From positions 1 to 7,715 of the forward strand of contig DASQLQ010000149.1 of NCBI GenBank assembly GCA_035629935.1: a stretch of DNA of 7,715 nucleotides, given 5' to 3'. A program made the position numbers and the translations under genes. Positions 1 through 5,839 of this stretch are shown here, piece by piece; position 1 is the stretch's first letter, and each line of letters opens with the position of its first letter. The notes under the pieces were generated by a model. The model saw only the letters and a program-made list of their open reading frames with translations, did no database searches and was not told the origin of the DNA. This DNA is from DASQLQ01 sp035629935. Lineage in GTDB: Bacteria > Actinomycetota > CADDZG01 > WHSQ01.

Positions 1-2976
1 GCCCTGCTGACCGACTCGAGTGTGCTCGATGGCTTCGCAGGGTTCGACGGTGGTGGCCTCTACAACACCTCGAACGCAGCCGGCATGACGCTCGAAAACG
101 TCACGGTTGGTGCACTGGGCGATGACGGCGACGACGGAAACTACGCCGAGCGTTTCGGAGGCGGAATCTTCAATGGAGGCCTCCTGACCACGACGGGCGG
201 TTCCGTCGTCGAGAACTACAGCGAGAGCGACGGTGGCGGCGTGTTCAATGGAGACAGCGGCCAGTGCGAGCTCGATTGTGGGTTCCACAGCACGGACCTG
301 ACGGTTGCGCACAACATCTCGGAGGAAGACGGGGGTGGGATCTCGAACGGTCGTAGACTGGAGGACCCCTCCTACAGAGGCATCACGATGGTCGCCACCG
401 GCCTGATCCTCACCGGCAACGCTGCCGGACTGGACGGCGGTGGATTCCTCGGCACCTACTCGGATCTCGAAGCCGGAATCTCGATAGGAGAGATCGAGGG
501 TGACTTCACTACTCGGATCACGAACAGCCTGATCGCCCATAACGACGCTCAGTTCGACGGTGGCGGTCTGGCGCAGTACGCGGGAACCCTGGCCATCGAG
601 AACACCGACATCGACTTCAACCGAGCCGGAGTCCCCGAGGAGTCGTTAGACGGCGGAACGGGCGACGGTGGAGGCCTGTACCTCACGGGGCACGTAGCCG
701 ACGACGAGAACTTCTACGTACCTGAAGTCGTGATCTCAGGTGGCGGTACAACTTCCAATACCGCCCTGACCGGCGAGGGCGGTGGAATCTTCAGCAACGC
801 TTGGCTATTCCTCGACAACCACGAGATCGACGAAAACGTCGCCGCCAGCGGTGGTGGCATCTACAACGAGCAGAGCGACGTCGGCGACGACGAGCCCCCT
901 GCGGTTATCTCGGCAACCGGGGTCAGCGTGCACGACAACGTCGCCCTTGGCTTCCTCAACACCGAGAACGACGACCTGCAAGCCTCGACCCACGACGATC
1001 GGTTCCAGGGCGAGGGCGGTGGAATCTGGAACAACGCAACACTCGTAATGGAACTATCGGACATCAGCGAAAACACCGCCGTCTCGGGCACTGCCGACAA
1101 CGACGGTGGTAAGGGCGGTGGCCTCTACACCGAGGGTGGACTCGACTTCAGCGACATCCTCAGCAATGAGTTGGCCGACTCTTTCTCCTGTCAAGTCTCC
1201 CTGGTTATCGGCTTCGAGGTAGGAATCGGAAGCGCATGCCTCACCGAGGTTGACGTCGACAACAACAAGGCGCTGGGTGAAGTTGACTCAGACGGCGGCT
1301 TCGACGATCAAAGTGGCTCGGCTGGTAAGGGTGGCGGCATCTATCAGGGCGGAGGTGACTTCGATGAAGAAGCTCACATCGCCTTCTTGGCTCTCGACCG
1401 CGCCAGCCTCAGCACTAACGAGGCAGATTTCGGCGCCGGTCTCTACCAGACGGGCGCGGCTGCAACGCTCGTGACCGAGAGCGCGTTCACAGGTAACTCC
1501 CCTGCCAACCCCGTCACCAGCACGGCAGGTGGTGGCGCCTACATCGGCGGGTTCAACCCGTTCTACTTCGTAGAGTGCGACGCCGAGTTCGAAGAAGAGA
1601 CCAGCATCGTCGAGCAGTTCCTCTGCGGATCCGCGGTGTTCGAGGCGAGCACGTTCGACGGCAACAGCTCGGGCATCGGTGGAGGTATCTACTTCGGCTT
1701 CGGAGAGGACACCCCCAGCTTCGTCGAGCACAGCCTTCTGCACGCCAATACCGCTTCGCTGGATGGTGGAGGTATCTGGAACGACCGGCGAGGCGACGAT
1801 GTTGAGACCGAAACCCACAACTCTTCTCCCGGCCTGTATCTCCACAACTCGACCCTGAGCGGCAACGAAGCCGGCCATCAAGGAGGTGGGCTCTACAACA
1901 GCTTCCCCGGCCTCGTCAGCTCCAACGCGGTCACGTTCCACGACAATGCGGCCCTAGGACAGGGGATGACCAGCGGTGCGGCATCGGAGAACGGTGGGAA
2001 CGTTCACGACTCCGCTCCGCTCCGAGCAACAGTGCTCTTCCGCATGACCATCCTGTCCGAGGGCGCGCCGAACAACTGCAACACGGATGGGAACGGAAAC
2101 TTCATCGACGAGGGCTGGAACCTCGAAGACGACAACTCGTGTGACTTCGAGCTCGAGAGCGAGACCGGCAGCATCTCGAACGGGAATCCGCGACTCGACG
2201 ATCTTGAGGACAACGGTGGTCCGACGCTTACCCACGCGTTGAGTCGTGGGAGCGATGCACTGGATGCCGTCGATCCGGACGAGTGCCCACCGCCGTTCAC
2301 CGACCAGCGTTACTTCGGTCGGCCGCGCGACGGTGGAGTGACTGAGAACGCATGTGACATCGGCGCCTTCGAGCACCAGACCGACGACGCGTTCCCCAGT
2401 GGTGGGGGCGGCGGAGGCGGTGGCGGAGGCGGTGGCACTCCGGATCCGGAGCCGTCTCAGTCCTCGAACCCGGCACCGGAGCCATCGCAGTCGTCTAACC
2501 CGGCACCACAACCGACCGGTAACCCGGCACCACCGGCACGCTGTGCGGAAGCAGCTCGACAGCTGGGTCTCAACCTGATCGTCGGCACGAAAGGTGACGA
2601 TCGATTGCGAGGGACCAAGAGGGCAGATGTGATCTGTGCCAAGGCTGGTGACGACGTCGCCAAGGGTCTCGGCGGCAACGACATCATCTGGCTCGGTCGC
2701 GGTGACGACCTAGGCATCGGCGCCAAGGGTGCCGACACGATCCGAGGTGGACAGGGCAACGACGTCGTCAGGGGAGGCCTCGGTGGCGACGAGATCACCA
2801 TGGGTAACGGACGTGACCTGGCCCAGGGTGGAGGAGGCAGCGACCGATTGTTCGGCATGGAGGGCAATGACAACCTCCAGGGCGGATCCGGCAACGACTT
2901 CCTCTACGGAGACGGAGGCAACGACAGCTGCGTCGGCGGCCCGGGCAACGACAACGAGAACGCCTGCGAGCCATAG
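1..2976 (+). CDS. Large secreted/surface protein, 5'-partial: Pmp-like beta-helix, choice-of-anchor-Q-like module, C-terminal RTX array
   Basis: This is the 3' part of a gene that begins before the window. The frame is open from base 1, and the residues before the first possible start (GTG at 22) already look like helix repeat. Bases 49-1899 encode a parallel beta-helix with 17 GGG(I/L)(Y/F/W)N-type cores and SxNxA-like turns, resembling the repeats of polymorphic outer-membrane proteins. Bases 2185-2373 encode NP.L..L.DNGGPT.THAL, TDQR and ACDIGAFE, as seen in choice-of-anchor-Q proteins. A Gly12 tract and a Pro/Ser/Asn-rich hinge follow (2401-2538), then 14 RTX nonapeptides (2584-2961) ending in ACEP and a stop. 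All 14 cysteines fall into neighbouring pairs, which fits an oxidising extracellular location. The protein is rich in Asp, Glu and Gly. I infer an exported, calcium-stabilised surface or adhesive protein. The signal peptide would lie outside the window, and no enzymatic domain is visible. Confidence 0.9.
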   Translation, partial: ALLTDSSVLDGFAGFDGGGLYNTSNAAGMTLENVTVGALGDDGDDGNYAERFGGGIFNGGLLTTTGGSVVENYSESDGGGVFNGDSGQCELDCGFHSTDLTVAHNISEEDGGGISNGRRLEDPSYRGITMVATGLILTGNAAGLDGGGFLGTYSDLEAGISIGEIEGDFTTRITNSLIAHNDAQFDGGGLAQYAGTLAIENTDIDFNRAGVPEESLDGGTGDGGGLYLTGHVADDENFYVPEVVISGGGTTSNTALTGEGGGIFSNAWLFLDNHEIDENVAASGGGIYNEQSDVGDDEPPAVISATGVSVHDNVALGFLNTENDDLQASTHDDRFQGEGGGIWNNATLVMELSDISENTAVSGTADNDGGKGGGLYTEGGLDFSDILSNELADSFSCQVSLVIGFEVGIGSACLTEVDVDNNKALGEVDSDGGFDDQSGSAGKGGGIYQGGGDFDEEAHIAFLALDRASLSTNEADFGAGLYQTGAAATLVTESAFTGNSPANPVTSTAGGGAYIGGFNPFYFVECDAEFEEETSIVEQFLCGSAVFEASTFDGNSSGIGGGIYFGFGEDTPSFVEHSLLHANTASLDGGGIWNDRRGDDVETETHNSSPGLYLHNSTLSGNEAGHQGGGLYNSFPGLVSSNAVTFHDNAALGQGMTSGAASENGGNVHDSAPLRATVLFRMTILSEGAPNNCNTDGNGNFIDEGWNLEDDNSCDFELESETGSISNGNPRLDDLEDNGGPTLTHALSRGSDALDAVDPDECPPPFTDQRYFGRPRDGGVTENACDIGAFEHQTDDAFPSGGGGGGGGGGGGTPDPEPSQSSNPAPEPSQSSNPAPQPTGNPAPPARCAEAARQLGLNLIVGTKGDDRLRGTKRADVICAKAGDDVAKGLGGNDIIWLGRGDDLGIGAKGADTIRGGQGNDVVRGGLGGDEITMGNGRDLAQGGGGSDRLFGMEGNDNLQGGSGNDFLYGDGGNDSCVGGPGNDNENACEP
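49..1899 (+). repeat. Beta-helix coding repeats, GGG(I/L)(Y/F/W)N core, 17 copies
   Basis: Seventeen cores occur at an average of about 36 codons. Examples are DGGGLYN, FGGGIFN, DGGGVFN, SGGGIYN, EGGGIWN, KGGGIYQ, IGGGIYF and QGGGLYN; one is degenerate (FGAGLYQ). Between them are turn motifs such as LTGNAAG, LSTNEAD, LHANTAS and LSGNEAG. Spacing is irregular and the DNA is not repeated exactly, so this is an old protein-level repeat, not a recent tandem duplication. The pattern resembles the GGAI/FxxN repeats of chlamydial polymorphic membrane proteins, a known right-handed beta-helix type. Confidence 0.85.
2185..2373 (+). other. Choice-of-anchor-Q-like C-terminal module of the beta-helix protein
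   Basis: The module begins NPRLDDLEDNGGPT, continues with THAL and a Ser/Asp stretch, then TDQR, a GRPRDGG segment and ACDIGAFE. In many secreted bacterial beta-helix proteins this block closes the helix and is followed by a variable sorting or anchoring segment. Here what follows is a flexible hinge and RTX repeats. A cysteine pair (codons at 2284 and 2353) brackets the module's second half. Assignment rests on remembered family motifs. Confidence 0.75.
2401..2436 (+). repeat. Twelve-glycine tract with a 12-bp tandem DNA repeat
   Basis: Twelve consecutive glycine codons join the beta-helix part to the Pro-rich hinge. At the DNA level ggcggaggcggt occurs twice in tandem (2410-2421 and 2422-2433), followed by another ggc. 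Slippage in units of 12 would keep the frame and change only linker length. A flexible spacer is the likely role. Confidence 0.9.
2446..2529 (+). repeat. Decapeptide hinge repeat PEPSQSSNPA (two copies plus a shortened third)
   Basis: Bases 2446-2475 and 2476-2505 both encode PEPSQSSNPA, with synonymous differences only. Bases 2506-2529 encode a related PQPTGNPA. A Pro/Ser/Asn-rich stretch after polyglycine is typical of an extended extracellular linker holding two folded domains apart. Confidence 0.9.
2584..2961 (+). repeat. RTX calcium-binding nonapeptide array, 14 uninterrupted copies
   Basis: The translation divides exactly into 14 nine-residue units, from GTKGDDRLR to GGPGNDNEN, with no insertion or deletion. 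Asp is present at position 6 of every unit, the conserved position of the GGxGxDxUx consensus. Central copies such as GGQGNDVVR and GGSGNDFLY match best. In known RTX proteins such arrays fold into a parallel beta-roll with calcium in the turns. Cys codons at 2542 and 2635, and at 2929 and 2965, flank the two ends and may form disulfide staples. Only ACEP follows, so the usual C-terminal type I secretion signal region is missing. Confidence 0.93.
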
Positions 2977-2998
2977 GCCGACAAGCAAGTCGATCTAA

Positions 2999-3029
2999 GA
3001 AGGGGGCCGGCAACCAGCCGGCCCCCTTC
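2999..3029. terminator. Bidirectional hairpin terminator between convergent genes
   Basis: A perfect 13-bp inverted repeat, GAAGGGGGCCGGC (2999-3011) and its complement (3017-3029), encloses an AACCA loop. It lies 22 bp after the beta-helix/RTX stop codon and 10 bp beyond the stop of the converging MBL gene, so it can serve both. Neither side has a T-run, which is common for strong GC-rich hairpins in high-GC genomes; termination may be less abrupt than at a classic intrinsic site. Confidence 0.85.
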
Positions 3030-3039
3030 GCGTGCACCT

Positions 3040-3705
3040 CTATCTGGGCAACGCCTCGACGAAGTCGATCAGTTTCTTCGTATCCCGTAGCGGGGGCCCA
3101 TGGCCGAAGCAGACACAGAGCGGCTCGAGCTGAGCCAGGCGACGCGCCGATTCTCGGTTGCGTGCTACGTCCACAGTGAACACGCGTGGAGGCTCGTGGA
3201 GCCCCGTGATGCCGGTCAGTAGGTTCATGTTGCACAGCACATCGCCCAAGATCAGGGTTCGATCTGATTCGCGCCAGTAAGCAACGTGGCCCGGTGAGTG
3301 CCCCGGTGTGTTCAGGACCTTGAATCCGGCCACCTCATCACCCTCCTTCAACCTCCGGGCAACGGGGTGGCCCGGTCCGGCGAAGGAGCTTGCGCTCAGC
3401 ACTGCCATTTGATTGTTGGGCGTGAGACTCAGGACGTCCCCGGATTCGACCGCTTCGGCCTCGCCTTCGGGACACCACAAAGGGATCTGGAGAGCACCAC
3501 AGACGGCACTGGCCGACCCTTGGTGATCCGCATGACCGTGAGTCAGGGCCAGAGCCGCGGGGTAACGCGCCGCTACCTGACTGAGGATGCGAGCCGAGCC
3601 GTGGCGCGATGCCGCATCGATCACGACGTCCTCCGCGAGGTAGACGTTGATCCCGTTGGGGGGAAACCCCTTCAGCTGGAAGAGGCCTGCGGCAACTTCC
3701 TTCAT
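3040..3705 (-). CDS. MBL-fold metallo-hydrolase (glyoxalase II-like)
   Basis: This encodes a 221-residue protein of the metallo-beta-lactamase superfamily, with no signal peptide, so probably cytoplasmic. The metal ligands are in order: THGHADHQG (His56, His58, Asp60, His61), TPGHSPGHV (a His in 136-140), LILGDVL (Asp155) and CFGHGPP (His202). A dinuclear zinc or iron centre is therefore likely intact. The block around 150-180 (GDVLCNMNLLTGI, then a GLHEPPR segment) is typical of single-domain hydrolases often labelled glyoxalase II-like. The real substrate cannot be read from sequence; thioesters, lactones and phosphodiesters are all handled by this fold. The ATG overlaps the cyclase stop by 4 bp (ATGA), with purine-rich GAAGAAG upstream, so translation is probably coupled to the cyclase. 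Length is normal and the frame is intact. Confidence 0.92.
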   Translation of the reverse strand: MKEVAAGLFQLKGFPPNGINVYLAEDVVIDAASRHGSARILSQVAARYPAALALTHGHADHQGSASAVCGALQIPLWCPEGEAEAVESGDVLSLTPNNQMAVLSASSFAGPGHPVARRLKEGDEVAGFKVLNTPGHSPGHVAYWRESDRTLILGDVLCNMNLLTGITGLHEPPRVFTVDVARNRESARRLAQLEPLCVCFGHGPPLRDTKKLIDFVEALPR

Positions 3706-4490
3706 GACTTCTTCGATTCCACGGGATAGATCGGGACCTTGGAGCTCAACCCTCTTATCTTCGCCACCTTCCGCTTCCCGAAATCGACAGAGCGAAGGCG
3801 CTTATCCGCCAACTCCTTGGCCGTTTCGGACACAACGACCTCATCGGGTTTGCAATGGTCCAGCAACCTCGCCGTCAGGTTCACGTCGTAGCCGAAAAGA
3901 TCGTCCTGCTCGACTAAAGGCTCCCCCGCGTGGATCGCGCACCTCAACAGCACGTCGAAATCTGGATCTCCGTCCCGCTGTTTGCGAACGGCATCTCGCA
4001 GCGACAGCGCTCCTCGAACCGCCTGCGACGCCGCAGGGAACACCAGCAGGAATCCATCCCCCAGCTCCTTGACCACCTCGCCCTTACTAGCTTTGGCCTT
4101 GTCCGCCACCAGGCTCGACAGACGCGCAAGAAGCTTGCGAGCGGCGTCGTCCCCCGCCCGCTCCGTGTAAGTCGTGAATCCCGCCACGTCTACGAAGACG
4201 ATGCCCAATGTCGTTCCGTGGGCGAACTTGGCCAACCGCTTGTTCGAGCGGTGGTCCTCGGCCGCTAGGTCGGCCAGCATGTGGGCGCTCTTCAGCCCGA
4301 ACTTGCTGAGCTTCGACGGGCGCTTGCTGACCGCTTCCGCAAGGATCGGCTCGAGGGCCTCGGCGGCTTGAACCATCCTCGACATCGGGCCGTCTTGCTC
4401 GTCGATGCGCTCACGCAAGGACCCCTTGACCCTTGGGACCAGTTCAGGATCCCCACGCAGCGCGGCGAATATCGCCTGGCGCACATTCAT
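3702..4490 (-). CDS. Class III adenylate/guanylate cyclase domain protein
   Basis: This encodes a 262-residue soluble protein. Residues 1-95 are an unrecognised, probably helical segment, and 96-260 form the cyclase homology domain. Visible catalytic features are FVDVAGFT (Asp101, metal), VVKELGDGF (Lys141 at the purine-selecting position and Asp145, metal), and VNLTAR (Asn204 and Arg208, transition state). The position three before Asn204, often a substrate-selecting Asp or Thr, is Tyr201 in FGYDVN, with Asp202 next to it. Purine specificity (cAMP or cGMP) is therefore uncertain. No membrane, HAMP, PAS or GAF domain is seen, so it may act as a homodimer controlled through the N-terminal segment or by expression. 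The ATG follows the anti-sigma stop by 26 bp, has no Shine-Dalgarno sequence, and has a TANNNT box just upstream. It overlaps the MBL gene by 4 bp. Confidence 0.92.
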   Translation of the reverse strand: MNVRQAIFAALRGDPELVPRVKGSLRERIDEQDGPMSRMVQAAEALEPILAEAVSKRPSKLSKFGLKSAHMLADLAAEDHRSNKRLAKFAHGTTLGIVFVDVAGFTTYTERAGDDAARKLLARLSSLVADKAKASKGEVVKELGDGFLLVFPAASQAVRGALSLRDAVRKQRDGDPDFDVLLRCAIHAGEPLVEQDDLFGYDVNLTARLLDHCKPDEVVVSETAKELADKRLRSVDFGKRKVAKIRGLSSKVPIYPVESKKS

Positions 4491-4499
4491 GGTGCAGCG

Positions 4500-4505
4500 A
4501 GTCTA
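4500..4505 (-). promoter_or_regulatory. Possible internal -10 box (TAGACT) for the cyclase-MBL pair
   Basis: Read on the minus strand, TAGACT fits the TANNNT -10 pattern and ends 9 nt before the cyclase ATG, inside the 26-bp gap after the anti-sigma gene. Transcription from it would start 1-3 nt before the ATG, giving a nearly leaderless message. No Shine-Dalgarno sequence and no clear -35 are seen. The motif is short and could occur by chance. Confidence 0.35.
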
Positions 4506-4516
4506 GTGGACGGGTG

Positions 4517-5200
4517 TCAGCCCTGGAGGATCGGATCCGTGGTCGGTTGGGCCGAACCCCCGGCCTGTTCGATAGTGACTGCGGCCCCATCGAATCCGGC
4601 GATGGATCGTTGCGTCTCGATGACGGCGAGACCGTCGGATACATCGAAGGTCCCGGCGCTGACGGGCGCGGCCCCCTCTTTGATCAACCAGAGTTGATAG
4701 GTGTGCCCCTGAGGCGCTTCCTGCAGACCTGCGGCTGCGAACAGAGAACCGCTACCGCTCGGCACGACCCGAGCTACTGCCCCACTGGTGCCGCGCATCT
4801 CTACGCCCGTCTGATGCAGCAGAGCACTGAGCACCTCTCGCTGTCTATCGATCTCGCGTTGTGTCTCGAAGACCTGGAACCCTAGGACAACAACGACGGC
4901 CATCGATGCGGCAAGTGCGTACGCGGGCAGCCATCTGCGTCGGCGGCGGGGCTCGGTCGTTGCAGCCGACGCATCGGTTTGCACGAGTTCGAGCACGCGG
5001 TCTGCAAAGCCGGCAGGCAAACGTTCGCTGCCGACGGCCACCGCCAGAGACGCTGATGCCTCTGCGAACTCATCGGCTTCCCTCATGCACTCTTCACAGG
5101 AAAGGATGTGCGCCCGAACCTCGTTGATCTCGTCCTCAGGGACTGCACCAAGCGCGTACGCGGCCAGGAGCTCTTGCATCTCCTCGTGGTTACGTTTCAC
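4517..5200 (-). CDS. RskA-family membrane anti-sigma factor
   Basis: This 227-residue protein is the partner of the sigma factor directly upstream. Residues 1-75 form a ZAS-like cytoplasmic domain with HILSCEEC (His31, Cys35, Cys38; H-x3-C-x2-C), and His5 could be a fourth ligand. A basic RRRRR at 85-89 precedes one membrane helix at about 90-111, giving an N-in, C-out topology. The extracytoplasmic part, about 112-227, has RskA C-terminal features: HTYQLWLI, then AGTFDV, and a terminal VTIEQAGGSAQPTTDPIL segment. Proteins of this family hold their sigma factor inactive until regulated membrane proteolysis releases it. The start is GTG, overlapping the sigma stop by 4 bp (GTGA), which supports coupled and balanced synthesis. 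The inducing signal is unknown. Confidence 0.93.
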   Translation of the reverse strand: MKRNHEEMQELLAAYALGAVPEDEINEVRAHILSCEECMREADEFAEASASLAVAVGSERLPAGFADRVLELVQTDASAATTEPRRRRRWLPAYALAASMAVVVVLGFQVFETQREIDRQREVLSALLHQTGVEMRGTSGAVARVVPSGSGSLFAAAGLQEAPQGHTYQLWLIKEGAAPVSAGTFDVSDGLAVIETQRSIAGFDGAAVTIEQAGGSAQPTTDPILQG

Positions 5201-5781
5201 CGCTCCTGCTCCCTGGTGGTCGACAACAGCTCTCGCAGACGCAATAGTCCGTCTCTAAGACGGGTCTTGGCGGTTCCTTCCGGGATCTCGAGCTCCGCAG
5301 CCACCTCGCGATAGGTACGGCCGCCGAAGTAAGCGAGGACTATCGCTTCTCGCTGTACCGCAGAGAGCCCGCGAAGAGCGGCCAATATCTCCTGCCTTTC
5401 CTCTACACGTTCGTTCAATACGACCTCTGTGGATGCCTTTTCGGCCTCCGCCTGAAGCGATTCCTTAGTCCGGCGAAGCGATTCCTCCCGCCGCACCAGG
5501 TCGATGGCCTTGTTACGGGCGATCCCGGCCAGGAACGCCTGAAGGCTCCCCCGTGCCGCATCGAAAGCGCCTGGGCGGCGCCACAGCGCCAGGAAGGTGT
5601 CCTGGGCCACCTCCTCCGCCAGGGAGGGCTCGATGACTATCCGGCGAGCCATCCCGAACACAACCTCTCCATAGGAGTCGATCGCGGTTCTAAGAGCTTC
5701 TTGATCGCGAACCAGCAACCTCTCCGCGAGAGCGGCATCCGCCTCTCTATCCATGGGTAGCGCATCGTAGCCAATCACCAC
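5197..5781 (-). CDS. ECF-type RNA polymerase sigma factor (SigK-like)
   Basis: This 194-residue protein has two sigma domains. Region 2 spans about 35-100 and includes LAEEVAQDTFLALWRR and the AFLAGIARNKAIDLVRRE segment used for core binding and -10 recognition. A charged linker covers 101-137. Region 4 spans about 138-187, beginning LSAVQREAIVLAYFGG, with a helix-turn-helix around TYREVAAELEIPEGTAKTRL for -35 contact. Length and layout are normal for the ECF group, and an RskA-like partner directly downstream points to the SigK/SigL-like branch. The start is uncertain: tandem GTG codons at 5781 and 5778 or ATG at 5754 are all possible, and the family-like sequence begins near the ATG. Candidate promoter elements just upstream suggest autoregulation and a very short or absent leader. 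Targets probably include its own operon and perhaps the divergent genes. Confidence 0.93.
   Translation of the reverse strand: MVIGYDALPMDREADAALAERLLVRDQEALRTAIDSYGEVVFGMARRIVIEPSLAEEVAQDTFLALWRRPGAFDAARGSLQAFLAGIARNKAIDLVRREESLRRTKESLQAEAEKASTEVVLNERVEERQEILAALRGLSAVQREAIVLAYFGGRTYREVAAELEIPEGTAKTRLRDGLLRLRELLSTTREQER
5203..5213 (-). promoter_or_regulatory. Shine-Dalgarno sequence for the anti-sigma gene inside the sigma coding end
   Basis: On the minus strand the bases before the GTG at 5200 read GGGAGCAGGAG, then cg. GGGAG lies 8 nt from the start codon and AGGAG 2 nt from it. This supports the GTG start, since the sigma and anti-sigma frames overlap by only 4 bp. Confidence 0.65.
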
Positions 5782-5786
5782 CCCTG

Positions 5787-5814
5787 ATTCGCATCACGGG
5801 GTGGCGCTGGATTC
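5787..5814 (-). promoter_or_regulatory. Candidate ECF autoregulatory promoter of the sigma operon
   Basis: On the minus strand GAATCC (5814-5809) and GCGAAT (5792-5787) are separated by exactly 16 bp. From memory, mycobacterial SigK promoters have CCATCC and CCGAAT with similar spacing; the match is 4 of 6 and 5 of 6. The -10 ends 5 nt before the first GTG, so the transcript would begin at or beside the start codon. This is a motif guess from a single site. Confidence 0.35.
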
Positions 5815-5827
5815 CTTCGGCCGGCAC

Positions 5828-5833
5828 TAGCAT
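5828..5833 (+). promoter_or_regulatory. Candidate -10 box (TAGCAT) for a leaderless transcript
   Basis: TAGCAT fits TANNNT and ends 6 nt before the GTG at 5840, the spacing expected if transcription starts at the G of the start codon. No recognisable -35 hexamer lies 17 bp upstream. A short GAGG at 5835-5838 sits only 1 nt from the GTG, too close for a normal Shine-Dalgarno sequence, so a leaderless start fits better. Confidence 0.45.
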
Positions 5834-5839
5834 CGAGGC

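Noticed and set aside
22..24. GTG at 22 as the true start of the beta-helix/RTX gene
   Set aside because: The frame stays open to base 1 with repeat-like residues, there is no Shine-Dalgarno sequence, and a secreted protein would need a signal peptide, which is not present here.
1288..1941. 217-codon open frame on the minus strand inside the beta-helix gene
   Set aside because: It mirrors the high-GC, Gly-rich repeat coding on the plus strand, has no recognisable domain, and would overlap a clearly real gene entirely.
49..2000. Beta-helix region as a recently expanded DNA tandem repeat or CRISPR-like array
   Set aside because: Repeat cores are conserved only as protein, spacing is irregular and codon choice varies, so there is no exact DNA repeat or spacer structure.
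2457..2894. Pro/Ser-rich minus-strand open frame opposite the RTX array
   Set aside because: Its composition is simply the antisense of Gly/Asp-rich RTX codons, with no start signal or domain.
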